Source of the DNA: Streptomyces sp. NRRL S-350
Lineage (GTDB): Bacteria; Actinomycetota; Actinomycetes; Streptomycetales; Streptomycetaceae
Length of the DNA stretch: 64,000 nucleotides
Reading direction: 5' to 3'
Assembly: GCF_000719705.1 (NCBI RefSeq)
Contig: NZ_JOHO01000002.1
Coordinates: 496,001 to 560,000, forward strand
Shown: piece by piece, positions 46,165-54,650 of the stretch
Numbering within the stretch: position 1 is the stretch's first letter
Layout: the number at the start of each line of letters is the position of its first letter
Position numbers and translations under genes: made by a program
Notes under the pieces: generated by a model
Seen by the model: only the letters and a program-made list of their open reading frames with translations
What the model was told of the DNA's origin: nothing
Database searches by the model: none

Positions 46165-48065
46165 CGGCCACCGAGCCGGACTCCGGAGCGGTCACCGATC
46201 CGGGCCCGGGAGCGGTCACGGAGCCGGACGCCGGAGCGGCCACCGAACCGGGCGCCGGGCCCGGCACCGGATCCCGCGCCGGAGCGGCCACCGAACCCGG
46301 CGCCGCGCGGCCCGGGCGGCTGCGCCCCCACCTGCGCCCGGGGGTGGCGGCGACTCCGCTGCGGGACGGGCTGCACCTGCGCGGCCGCGGCACCAGCCTG
46401 ACCCTGGAGGGCAGCCGGGCCCTCCCGGTGCTGTGGAAGCTGCTCGCCGCCCGGCTCGCCCCAGGCCCGGACGCGGCGGCACAGCCAGTCCCCGAGCCAC
46501 AGGTGGCGGCGGCGCTGGCCACCGTCACCGCCCGGCTGCGCGAGCACGACCTGGTCGTGGACCACCCCGACGGCACCCGGCTGCCGCACTGGCCGGGTTC
46601 GGTGGCGGCCGCGCCCGCCCGCGCGGCGACGGCCCTCGCGGCCGTGCGACCGGTCGTCGCGGCGGCGGACCCGGACGGGCCGCCGGCCCGAGCGCTGGCC
46701 CGCGCCCTCGCCCGGGCCGGGACGGCCGCACCGGTGGTGGTCGCCGAGCCAGGGCTGCCGGCGGGGCGGGTGGTGGCGTCGGCGGGCGAACCGGCGGTGG
46801 CGGTCGCCGTGCAGTGCGGCGTGGACGGCGGCTTCGTCACGGAGCCGGCTGACCCGGTCCGCACCCGCGCGGACGCCGCAGCCCTGGCAGCCCGACTGGG
46901 CACCGGCACCACCGACCACGCCACCGACCACGCCACCGACTCAGCCCCCGGGACCACCAGCGGGCCGACCACCGGGCCGGCCGCCGGGGCCGCCACCGGG
47001 CACTCGGCGACGTCGGCCGTGCTGCTCGCCGCCGCCGGCGCCCAACGGCTGCTCTGCGCCGTCGCGGGCCTGCCGGACCCGGGCGCGCCGGACGGCGACC
47101 CGCGCCTGCTGGCCGGCCGCCCCGCCGTCCTGCTCGCCGAAGCCCGCCCGCCGCGTGCCGAGCACCGCCCGTGGGCGGCCGGCCCCGGTGGCGCCGCCGC
47201 GCCGCCCGACGACCTCGCCGAGTGCCTGCGCCGGGTGACCGCCCTCGGCGATCCCCGGCTGGGCGTGCTCGACGTGCCGTCGCCCGGGGAACTCCCGCAG
47301 CTGCCCGCCGCCCTGGTCTCCTGCGGCACGCCGGCCGGCACCCTGGCGGCGGGTGCGGCCCGGACGGACCTGGCGCGGCTGGCCGCAGCCTGCCGGTCCG
47401 CCGAACTCCACCTGGCGGCCGTCGGCGCGGGAGTCGGGGTGACGGACGGAGTGACGGCCGGCGTGACGGTCGGCGCCGACCCGGACCACGCGCTCGGCCG
47501 GGCGCTGCGCCGGGCGGCCCTCGCGCACCTCGCCCCGGGCGGCCGCGCGCTGCCGGACGCCCGCGCGCTGTCGGAGGACGCCTGGCGGGACCATCCGCAG
47601 GCCGCGCACTGGTGGGGCGTCCTGGCCCGCAGACTCGGTCGCCCGCCGGTGCTGACGCTGCATCGAACCAGTGAAGTGCCAGTCTGCCTGGCGAGCGTCG
47701 AAGGCGCCCGAGCCGTCGAGGCCGCGCCCGCCGACGCGGTCGCGCACGCCGCCCTGGGCGCCCTGACCCGCCTCCTCGCCCGGGAGTACCGCCTCGACGC
47801 CGCCCAGCACACCGCCCTCACCGGTGCGGCCGCCCCACTCGCCGCCGCCGGGCGCCACCCGGCAGCCTGGACCGACGAGGGCTGGACGGACCGCTGGCTC
47901 GCCGAACTCGCCGACCGCGAAGCCGGCTTGCGTGCCGCCCTGCGGCGCCTGACCGGCCTGCGCACCACCCCCTGGCGGCCCACCACCCCCGGCGCCCGCC
48001 CGCTCGCCAACGCCCTGGACGGCTGCGGGTTCACGGCCCTCGTCACCGCCGGAGGCAGCCGATGA
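46161..48065 (+). CDS. azoline-forming partner protein with RRE/E1-like fold (LazD-like)
   Basis: A 634-residue protein at the position and of the size of LazD. The first ~45 residues are low-complexity TEP/GA repeats. Residues ~48-150 (RPHLRPGVAATPLRDGLHLR, then RGTSLTLEGSRALPVLWKLL) resemble the winged-helix RRE that binds leader peptides in ocin-ThiF-type proteins. Most of the rest is Ala/Gly-rich and E1-like without visible catalytic cysteines; a nitroreductase-like end (REYRLDAAQHTALTGAAAPL) is weak. It would deliver precursors to the YcaO protein. The GTG start overlaps the C stop, and its stop overlaps the E start (ATGA). Confidence 0.82.
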   Translation: MTATEPDSGAVTDPGPGAVTEPDAGAATEPGAGPGTGSRAGAATEPGAARPGRLRPHLRPGVAATPLRDGLHLRGRGTSLTLEGSRALPVLWKLLAARLAPGPDAAAQPVPEPQVAAALATVTARLREHDLVVDHPDGTRLPHWPGSVAAAPARAATALAAVRPVVAAADPDGPPARALARALARAGTAAPVVVAEPGLPAGRVVASAGEPAVAVAVQCGVDGGFVTEPADPVRTRADAAALAARLGTGTTDHATDHATDSAPGTTSGPTTGPAAGAATGHSATSAVLLAAAGAQRLLCAVAGLPDPGAPDGDPRLLAGRPAVLLAEARPPRAEHRPWAAGPGGAAAPPDDLAECLRRVTALGDPRLGVLDVPSPGELPQLPAALVSCGTPAGTLAAGAARTDLARLAAACRSAELHLAAVGAGVGVTDGVTAGVTVGADPDHALGRALRRAALAHLAPGGRALPDARALSEDAWRDHPQAAHWWGVLARRLGRPPVLTLHRTSEVPVCLASVEGARAVEAAPADAVAHAALGALTRLLAREYRLDAAQHTALTGAAAPLAAAGRHPAAWTDEGWTDRWLAELADREAGLRAALRRLTGLRTTPWRPTTPGARPLANALDGCGFTALVTAGGSR

Positions 48066-50011
48066 GCGAACTCCCCGTCCTCACCCCGGACCAGGCCCTG
48101 GCCACCACCAGCGGTTCCGCCGTCGTGCACCTCGCTGAGTGGACGCTCGGCCTGGCCACCCGGCTCAGCCGCCACGCCCTGGCCCACCCCGTACGGCTGG
48201 TGCCGGTGCGCGAGGACGGCGCGCTGACCCTGGTCGGCCCCGTCCTGCACCCCGGCGCGCCCGCCTGCCTCGGCTGCACCGAGTACCAGCGGCTCGCCAC
48301 CGCCGGCGGCCGGGTGCCCTGGCAGAGCCCGGAGCTGGCGCTGGCGGGCACCGGCACCCCCGCGTTCGGCGAAGCGGTGGCCGCGCTCGCCGCCGACCTG
48401 GCCGCGACCGCAGCCGCGACCCCCACCGGCCCGGCCGCGACCCCGACCGGCCCGGCCGCGACCGCCGCCGCCACCGGCCGGACCGATGGCACCGTCCACG
48501 TCGTGAACGGCGCCCGGGCGACCTGGTCCACCCACCGGGTGCGCCCCGTCGGCGGCTGCCCGGTCTGCCGTCCGCTGCCCGCCGACACAGCGGAGGCGGC
48601 CCGGCTGGTCGCCGCACCCCGCCCGCTGCCCGACCCCGCCGTGCTGCGCGGCCCCAACGACCTGACGAGCGCGGCGCAGTTGCGAGCCGAACTGCACGAT
48701 GAACGGTTCGGCCCGGTCCGCCGACTGTTCCGCACCGAGGACTCGGCCTTCGCCCTCACCACCGCCTGGGTGACCGACGGGCGGGCGATCGACGACGGCG
48801 GGTACGGGCGGGCGGCGGACTTCCGCTCCAGCGAACGGGTGGCGCTGTTCGAGGCCGTGGAGCGCTTCGCGGGCATGCGTCCGCTGGGGCGCCGGACCGC
48901 CCTGCGGGCCTCCTTCGCCGCGCTCGAGAGCGCGCGGGGCCCCGGCGCCGTGCTCGACCCCGCTCGGCTCGGCCTGCCCGACCCCGCTCACCACGGGCAC
49001 CCGGCCGCCGCCACCGTCCCGTACACGCCCGACCTCGTGCTCGACTGGGTCCACGGATGGTCGCTCACCCACCGCCGCCCGGTCGCCGTCCCCGAACACG
49101 TCGCCTACTGGGACCTGCCGGACCGCGACCGCCCCCGCGTGGTCTACGAGTCCTCGAACGGCTGCGGCCTCGGCAACAGCCCCCAGGAGGCCGCGCTGTA
49201 CGGGCTGTTCGAGGTCGCCGAGCGGGACGCCTTCCTGATGGCCTGGTACGCGCGCACCCCGCTGCCCGGCGTCGCCGTCCCCGCCGACGACCCGCAGGTG
49301 GCCGACCTCGCCGAGCGCGCCCGGCTGCTCGGCTACCGGCTCACCCTGCTCGACGCCACCAACGACCTCGGTGTCCCCGCCGTGATCGCGCTCTGCCGCC
49401 ACCACGACGAGCAGAGCGGCGGCCACCCGGAGGCCCCGCGCACCTTCCTGGCCGCCGGCGCCCACCACGACCCCCTGACGGCGATCCGCTCCGCCGTCGC
49501 CGAGGTGGTCACCAACGTCCAGGAGGCGCCGCACCGCTCCACCGCCCCGGGCGGCCCGCGCGACCCGGGGCGCCTGCGGCCGATGCTGGAGCGGCCCGAC
49601 CTGGTCGTCAGTCTGGACGACCACGTCGGCCTCAACGCCCTGCCCGAGGCGCAGCCCCGGCTGGACTTCCTGTTCGCCGGCCCGCCCCCCGTGCCCTGGC
49701 GCGAGCGCTGGCCCGGGGCCCCCGAGCCCGTCACCGACCTCACCGACCTGCTGGACCGGACGGTCGCCCGCCTCGCCGTGGACGGCCTGGAGGTCGTGGT
49801 GGTCAGCCAGGACGAACCCGGCGTCCGCGACCGCCTCGGCCTGCACTGCGCCAAGGTGGTCGTGCCCGGCACGCTGCCCATGACCTTCGGCCACGTGAAC
49901 CGCCGCACCCTCGGCCTGCCGCGCCTGCTGGAGGTCCCGTACCGGCTCGGCCGCGTCCCGGCCCCGCTGCGCCACGACGAACTGCCGCTGCACCCGCACC
50001 CGTTCCCCTAG
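48062..50011 (+). CDS. YcaO cyclodehydratase (LazE-like)
   Basis: A 649-residue TOMM cyclodehydratase. The N-terminal ~190 residues are ocin-ThiF-like with two zinc knuckles (CLGC and CPVC). The YcaO part starts near FALTTAWVTDG; ATP-binding elements are seen in SSERVALFEAVERFAGM, ESSNGCGLGNSPQEAALYGL and FEVAERDAFLMAWY, and AIRSAVAEVVTNVQEA near residue 480. The protein ends HPHPFP, the Pro-rich C-terminus typical of azoline-forming YcaO enzymes. With the D protein it makes thiazolines and oxazolines from Cys and Ser using ATP. Start ATG overlaps the previous stop. Confidence 0.92.
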   Translation: MSELPVLTPDQALATTSGSAVVHLAEWTLGLATRLSRHALAHPVRLVPVREDGALTLVGPVLHPGAPACLGCTEYQRLATAGGRVPWQSPELALAGTGTPAFGEAVAALAADLAATAAATPTGPAATPTGPAATAAATGRTDGTVHVVNGARATWSTHRVRPVGGCPVCRPLPADTAEAARLVAAPRPLPDPAVLRGPNDLTSAAQLRAELHDERFGPVRRLFRTEDSAFALTTAWVTDGRAIDDGGYGRAADFRSSERVALFEAVERFAGMRPLGRRTALRASFAALESARGPGAVLDPARLGLPDPAHHGHPAAATVPYTPDLVLDWVHGWSLTHRRPVAVPEHVAYWDLPDRDRPRVVYESSNGCGLGNSPQEAALYGLFEVAERDAFLMAWYARTPLPGVAVPADDPQVADLAERARLLGYRLTLLDATNDLGVPAVIALCRHHDEQSGGHPEAPRTFLAAGAHHDPLTAIRSAVAEVVTNVQEAPHRSTAPGGPRDPGRLRPMLERPDLVVSLDDHVGLNALPEAQPRLDFLFAGPPPVPWRERWPGAPEPVTDLTDLLDRTVARLAVDGLEVVVVSQDEPGVRDRLGLHCAKVVVPGTLPMTFGHVNRRTLGLPRLLEVPYRLGRVPAPLRHDELPLHPHPFP

Positions 50012-50029
50012 CCGTCCGGGAAGGACGCG

Positions 50030-51742
50030 ATGACGACCCACCAGCTGCCGACCGCCCCCGCCGCACCGAGCACCGGCTGGCACAGCCTGCACCTCGCGCT
50101 GCCCCTGTCCGCCGCGCAGGCGGACGGCTTCGTCACCGAGGACCTCGCCCCGCTGATGGACGGACTCGCGGGCACCGACTGGTTCTTCATCCGCTACGGC
50201 GAGGGCGGCCCCCACCTGCGGATCCGGCTGCGCCACCCCGGCCCGCCGACGGCCTCCCCGGCCCTCGACCCCACCCGCCTCGCCGCCGACCTCAGCCGCC
50301 TCGCCGGGCGCCGCACCCCGCCCGACGGGCCCTGGACAGCCCGGCACGGCGAGGTCACCGAGGTGCCGTACGCGCCCGAGACCGAGCGCTACGGCGGCCC
50401 CGCCCTGCTGCCGATCGCCGAAGAGGTGTTCACCCACTCCACCCGCACCGCCGTGCACGCGCTGCGCGCCCTCGCGTCCGCCCCCGACTCCCGGCTGCCG
50501 CTCGCCCTCGACCTCGCCCACACCACCGCGCACGCCCTCGGGCTCGACGAACTCGCGGCCTCGCGCTGGCTGCGCCGCCACGCCGCCTCCTGGCGGTGGG
50601 TCACCGAGTACCCGCCGCTGCCCGGCGCCGCCGTCCACACCCGGGTCAACACGGTGTTCGCGCGGCAGCGGCAGGCCCTGGCCGGGCGCGCCCGGGCGCT
50701 GCGCGCCGCGCTCGACGCCGGGACAGCCGCTCCCTGGCTCGGCGACTGGGCCGCGCGGACCGCCGACGCCGCAGCCAGGATGCGGGCCGTGGCGCCCGCG
50801 GACGCCTCGGAACGCCTCTCCTGGGTGTGGGCCTCCCAGCTGCACATGCTGTTCAACCGGCTCGGTGTGGGGCCCGACGAGGAACGCGCCGTCTGCCGCC
50901 TCGCCGCCCGGACGCTGCTCGAGGCCGGGCAGCCGTTCACCTTCTTCCCCGCCGACCACCACGCCCCCGACCACCAGTACCTGGAGCGGAGCAAGTTCCA
51001 GATCGGCCGCCCCGAGGACACCGCCCTGCGGGACCTGCCGCCCACCCCGGCCTCGCCGCCCCGGGCCGGAGACCTCCCGCTGCCCGCCGACCCCCTGCCG
51101 CCGGTCACCCTCGCCGCCGCGCTGCACGACCGGCGCTCCACCCGGGGCCCGCTGACCGGGCCGCTCACCGCCGGCACCCTCGGCGGCCTGCTGTGGTCCG
51201 CGTACGCCCCCGGCGCCGACACCGGCCACCGCCCGTACCCCAGCGCGGGTGCCCTGCACACCGTCCGCGCCCGGCTGGTCGCCCTCGCCGTGGACGGCCT
51301 GCCCGCCGGCACCTACCAGTGCCTTCCCGAACACCGCGGCCTGCGCCCGATCGGCCCGGCGCCCGCCGTCGACGACCTCAGGGCCCTCTCCTCCTACCTC
51401 TCCCGCCCCGCCGACGACCCGAACGCCATCGACATCGCGCAGGCCCCCGCCGTCCTGGCCGTCTACCTCGACCTCGCCCGCCTGCGCCGCCGCTACGGCC
51501 TGCGGGCGCTGCGCCTCGGCCTCCTCGAAGCGGGCCACCTCACCCAGAACCTCCTCCTGACCTCCGCCGCCTTCGGCCTCGGCACCACCCCGCTCGGCGG
51601 CCTCCACGACGACCTCGCGCACGAACTCCTCGCCCTCGACGACCTGGAGGAGCCGATCCAGTACCTGCTCCCGCTCGGGCGGCCGACGCCGGCGCGCGGC
51701 CGCGGAACGACGGCGGGGTCGCGGCGCGGGGAGGGGCCGTGA
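50030..51742 (+). CDS. bifunctional elimination domain / azoline dehydrogenase (LazF-like)
   Basis: A 570-residue two-domain enzyme, the fusion characteristic of lactazole-type clusters. Residues ~10-310 are a thiopeptide-type LanB elimination domain (GWHSLHLALPLSAAQADGFV, DWFFIRYGEGGPHLRIRLRH), which removes glutamate to give dehydroamino acids. Residues ~345-560 are an FMN nitroreductase-type (SagB) dehydrogenase (LHDRRSTRGPLTG, YPSAGALHTVRARLVALAVD, EAGHLTQNLLLTSAAFGLGT), which oxidises azolines to azoles. It lies 18 bp after the YcaO gene, the last gene of the operon. The missing lone elimination gene confirms the compact layout. Confidence 0.92.
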   Translation: MTTHQLPTAPAAPSTGWHSLHLALPLSAAQADGFVTEDLAPLMDGLAGTDWFFIRYGEGGPHLRIRLRHPGPPTASPALDPTRLAADLSRLAGRRTPPDGPWTARHGEVTEVPYAPETERYGGPALLPIAEEVFTHSTRTAVHALRALASAPDSRLPLALDLAHTTAHALGLDELAASRWLRRHAASWRWVTEYPPLPGAAVHTRVNTVFARQRQALAGRARALRAALDAGTAAPWLGDWAARTADAAARMRAVAPADASERLSWVWASQLHMLFNRLGVGPDEERAVCRLAARTLLEAGQPFTFFPADHHAPDHQYLERSKFQIGRPEDTALRDLPPTPASPPRAGDLPLPADPLPPVTLAAALHDRRSTRGPLTGPLTAGTLGGLLWSAYAPGADTGHRPYPSAGALHTVRARLVALAVDGLPAGTYQCLPEHRGLRPIGPAPAVDDLRALSSYLSRPADDPNAIDIAQAPAVLAVYLDLARLRRRYGLRALRLGLLEAGHLTQNLLLTSAAFGLGTTPLGGLHDDLAHELLALDDLEEPIQYLLPLGRPTPARGRGTTAGSRRGEGP

Positions 51743-51749
51743 CGGCGCG

Positions 51750-52493
51750 TCAGTCCGCGAGACCCAGGGGGTCGGGGGCCTCGGCGAGCAGTTCGGGGCC
51801 GTTGTTGCGGACGCTGTTGACGCCGGGGGAGACGGCGCGGACGCGCAGGTCGCCGTCGGCGGGGCGGCGGAGCAGGTGGTGGAGTTCGGCGGAGTCGGTG
51901 TGGGCGGGGGAGAGCCAGACGGGGAGGTCGTCGGGCGCGATGGTGAGCGGCATCCGGTCGTGGACGCGGCCGGCGCTGTCGGTGGCGTCGGTGGTGATCA
52001 CGGTGGCGGTCGCGAGCCAGGCGAGCGGGTCGTCGTCCGGGCGGGTGCGGTCGCGCCAGAACTCGTAGAGGCCGGCCATCAGCATCACGCCGCCGGTGCT
52101 GAGGAAGTACGGCTGCTTGTACTTCCTGCGGTCGGCGGTGGCGGGGACCTCGCGCCATTCGAAGTAGCCGTCGGCGGGGATGACGCAGCGGCGGGCGGTG
52201 AAGGCCTTGCGGAAGGCGGGCTTGGTGTCGACGGTCTCCGAGCGGGCGTTGATCATGCGGGCGCCGCCGGACGGGTCCTTGGACCAGGACGGGACGAGGC
52301 CCCAGCGCAGTGGGCGCAGCCGGCGCTGCAGCTCGCCGGTCTCCCGGTCGACGCGTTCCAGGACGGCCGGCACCGGGTCGGTGGGGGCGACGTTCCAGCT
52401 CGGCGCGAGGGCCTCGGCCGGATCCCAGCGGAGCTCGCCGAGGAGGGAGACGAGGTCCTGGGGCGTGGTGGTGGAGACGAAGCGGCCGCACAT
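51750..52493 (-). CDS. SOS response-associated peptidase (SRAP/YedK-HMCES family)
   Basis: A 247-residue protein starting MCGRF: Cys2, exposed after Met removal, forms a thiazolidine crosslink with abasic sites in single-stranded DNA. Other landmarks are APSWNVAPTDPVPAV, MINARSETVDTKPAFRKAF with Asn, RRCVIPADGYFEW with Glu, and VHDRMPLTIA with His. The start is set at the ATG before Cys2 because eight extra residues from an upstream ATG would bury the catalytic residue. Housekeeping DNA-protection role; convergent with the thiopeptide operon and probably marking its right border. Confidence 0.94.
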   Translation of the reverse strand: MCGRFVSTTTPQDLVSLLGELRWDPAEALAPSWNVAPTDPVPAVLERVDRETGELQRRLRPLRWGLVPSWSKDPSGGARMINARSETVDTKPAFRKAFTARRCVIPADGYFEWREVPATADRRKYKQPYFLSTGGVMLMAGLYEFWRDRTRPDDDPLAWLATATVITTDATDSAGRVHDRMPLTIAPDDLPVWLSPAHTDSAELHHLLRRPADGDLRVRAVSPGVNSVRNNGPELLAEAPDPLGLAD

Positions 52494-52542
52494 GCGGCCA
52501 AGCCTGCCACGCGGCACGGACGACGCGGTCGTGCCCGGGCGG

Positions 52543-53286
52543 TCAGCGCGGCGCGTGGCCGCCCGGGGTGTGGCCGAAGGTGCGGCGGAAGACGTCGATG
52601 AAGGCGCTGGCGGAGGCCCAGCCGCAGCGGTGGGCGACGGCGGTGACGGGCAGGCCGTCCGCGAGCAGCACCAGGGCGTGGTGGAGTCGCAGCTGGGTGC
52701 GCCACTGGGGAAAGGTCATGCCGAGGTCGGCGCGGAAGAGCCGGGAGAGGGTGCGGTCGCTGGCGCCGACGGCGCGGCCGAGTTCGGCGAGGGTGCGGCG
52801 GTCGGCCGGGTCGGCGTCCAGCAGGGCGCACAGGGCGCGCAGCACGGGCGTGCCGGGGGTGGGGAGGTGGAGCGGCTGCTGGGGGGAGGCGCGCAGCTGG
52901 TCGAGGAGGACGGCGCGCAGCCGGGCGCGTTCGGGCGTGTCCTGGTCGGGGGTGCGGGTGTAGGCGACGATCAGTTCGCGCAGCAGCGGGCCGACGGCGA
53001 GGACGGTGGGCCGGTCGAGGGCGAGCGGGTTGTCGGTGGCGGGCAGGCCGACGAGGTGGAGTTCGAGTTCGCCGTGGGCCTGGTGGGCGTGGACGGTGCC
53101 GGCCGGGATCCACAGGGCGCGGTTGCCGGGGGCGACCCAGGAGCCGGCGTCGGTGGTGACGGCCACGACGCCCCGCGCGGCGTAGGCGATCTGGTGGTCG
53201 TCGTGCCGGTGGGCGTCGATCCCGCCGCCGGGCGGCAGGAGTCGGGAGCGGGTCGGCGCTGTCGGATCGTGGCGGATTTCCGGCAT
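52543..53286 (-). CDS. AraC family transcriptional regulator with cupin domain
   Basis: A 247-residue regulator. The N-terminal half is a cupin (GGGIDAHRHDDHQIAYAARG with two His, AGTVHAHQAH). The C-terminal double HTH reads RTLAELGRAVGASDRTLSRL and LVLLADGLPVTAVAHRCGWA with SASAFIDVFRRTFGHTPG, the AraC hallmark. It is divergent from an MFS pump gene with 54 bp between starts, the standard arrangement for a pump and its regulator. The ATG is the first codon of MPEIRHDP. It may sense a small ligand through the cupin. Confidence 0.93.
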   Translation of the reverse strand: MPEIRHDPTAPTRSRLLPPGGGIDAHRHDDHQIAYAARGVVAVTTDAGSWVAPGNRALWIPAGTVHAHQAHGELELHLVGLPATDNPLALDRPTVLAVGPLLRELIVAYTRTPDQDTPERARLRAVLLDQLRASPQQPLHLPTPGTPVLRALCALLDADPADRRTLAELGRAVGASDRTLSRLFRADLGMTFPQWRTQLRLHHALVLLADGLPVTAVAHRCGWASASAFIDVFRRTFGHTPGGHAPR

Positions 53287-53300
53287 CGGATGGCAGCTTA

Positions 53301-53312
53301 TCGGAAGTCCGA
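53301..53312. promoter_or_regulatory. palindrome between the AraC regulator and MFS pump genes
   Basis: TCGGA-AG-TCCGA in the 54-bp divergent gap, with another TCGGAT half nearby (53285-53290). A candidate shared operator. Confidence 0.4.
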
Positions 53313-53340
53313 CAGGGGGTGGTGAGCGGAGCATGGCGGC

Positions 53341-54558
53341 ATGCCGAAGCGAACCTCCGAGCGCACGTCGATCCTGCTGCTCTCCGTCGGGCACGCCTGC
53401 GTGGACGTCTACCAGGGCGCGGTGGCGGCCCTGGTGCCCTTCTTCGTCGCCGAACGCCACTACACGTACGCGGCCGTGTCCGGGGTGGTGCTGGCGGCCT
53501 CGCTGCTGTCCTCGGTGGCGCAGCCGCTGTTCGGGGCGCTCACCGACCGCCGTCCGCTGCCGTGGCTGCTGCCCGCCGGCACGCTGACGGGCGGGGCGGG
53601 CATCGCGCTCGGCGGGGTGAGCGGCTCGTACGGGCTGACGCTCGCCTCCGTGGCGCTGTCCGGGATCGGGGTGGCGGCCTACCACCCGGAGTCGGCCCGG
53701 GTGGCGCGGCTGGCGGCGCGGGGCGGGCGGGGCGGCCACCGGGGGATGGCCTGGTTCTCGCTGGGCGGCAACCTGGGTTTCGCGGCGGCGCCGCTGCTGG
53801 TCGCGGCCGTGGTCGGCACCGGGGGGCTGCGGCTGACGCCGCTGCTGGCGCTGCCGGCGCTCGCGGGGGCGGTGCTGTGCCTGCCGGTGCTGCGCGAGCT
53901 GGAGCGGCGGCGTGCGGCCGGGGCGGGCGGGGCGAAGCCCCCGGTGGCGGACGACCGGGCCTCCTTCGTGAAGCTGTCGCTGGCCGTGGTGTGCCGCTCG
54001 ATCGCCTTCGTCGGGCTGAGCACCTTCCTCCCGCTCTTCGTCGCCCAGCGCCTCGGCGGCGGTACGGCGGCGGGCACCGCGGCGCTGGTGGTGCTGTACG
54101 CGGGCGGCGCGGTGGGCTCGGTGCTGGGCGGCGCGCTGGCGGACCGCTGGGGGCGGGTCACGGCGGCCCGCCGGTCGTACCTGGTGGCGGCGGCCGCGGT
54201 CGCCGGGGTCCTGCTGGTGCCGGGGCCGGCGTTGTACCCGTGCGTGGCGCTCACCTCGGCCGGGCTGTACGTGCCGTTCTCGCTGCAGGTCACGCTGGGG
54301 CAGGACTACCTGCCGTCGCGGGTCGGCACGGCGAGCGGGATCACCCTCGGGCTGACGGTGAGCGTCGGCGGCCTGGCCGGCCCGCTGATCGGCGGCCTCG
54401 CGGACGCGGCTTCGCTGCGGACGGCGCTGCTGCCGCTGGTGCTGATGCCGGTGCTGAGCTGGGCCCTGTTCCGGACGCTGCCGGAGCCCGCCGGGGCACC
54501 GGAGGACGAGCCGGCGGGCCCCGGCGGCGTCCGGGCGCCGGCCGCCCCCTCGCGGTAG
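53341..54558 (+). CDS. MFS transporter, fosmidomycin resistance (Fsr) type
   Basis: A 405-residue 12-TMS permease. The first helix is ILLLSVGHACVDVYQGAVAA, whose GHxxxDxYxG pattern, followed by LVPFF, marks the fosmidomycin-resistance branch, and the later FSLGGNLGFAAAPLL and PSRVGTASGITLGLTVSVGG support it. Fsr proteins export antimetabolites. It is divergently paired with an AraC regulator, which probably controls it. It could serve a nearby RiPP but nothing in sequence proves this. The ATG has a weak ribosome-binding site. Confidence 0.92.
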   Translation: MPKRTSERTSILLLSVGHACVDVYQGAVAALVPFFVAERHYTYAAVSGVVLAASLLSSVAQPLFGALTDRRPLPWLLPAGTLTGGAGIALGGVSGSYGLTLASVALSGIGVAAYHPESARVARLAARGGRGGHRGMAWFSLGGNLGFAAAPLLVAAVVGTGGLRLTPLLALPALAGAVLCLPVLRELERRRAAGAGGAKPPVADDRASFVKLSLAVVCRSIAFVGLSTFLPLFVAQRLGGGTAAGTAALVVLYAGGAVGSVLGGALADRWGRVTAARRSYLVAAAAVAGVLLVPGPALYPCVALTSAGLYVPFSLQVTLGQDYLPSRVGTASGITLGLTVSVGGLAGPLIGGLADAASLRTALLPLVLMPVLSWALFRTLPEPAGAPEDEPAGPGGVRAPAAPSR

Positions 54559-54650
54559 CGGTGCGGCGCCCGGCGCGGGGGCTCACGAGCCGAGGCGCCG
54601 CCCGCCCGGAGTACCGGGGCGGGCGGCGCCGGCGGGTGGGGCGGGCCCGG

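Noticed and set aside
46136..51622. A very long minus-strand open frame (1828 codons) opposite the thiopeptide enzyme genes
   Set aside because: It lies fully antisense to four recognised genes, is made of Gly/Arg/Ala/Val-rich sequence without domains, and follows from the high GC of the real frames.
38043..51742. One hybrid cluster in which the lanthionine synthetase acts on the thiopeptide precursors
   Set aside because: Each enzyme set has its own precursor with a distinct leader, and a possible terminator separates the loci. Two adjacent clusters is the simpler reading.
53341..54558. Fsr-type pump considered as the thiopeptide exporter
   Set aside because: Two genes (SRAP, AraC) in other orientations separate it from the operon and it has its own regulator; the Fsr family exports small antimetabolites. 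A link cannot be shown.
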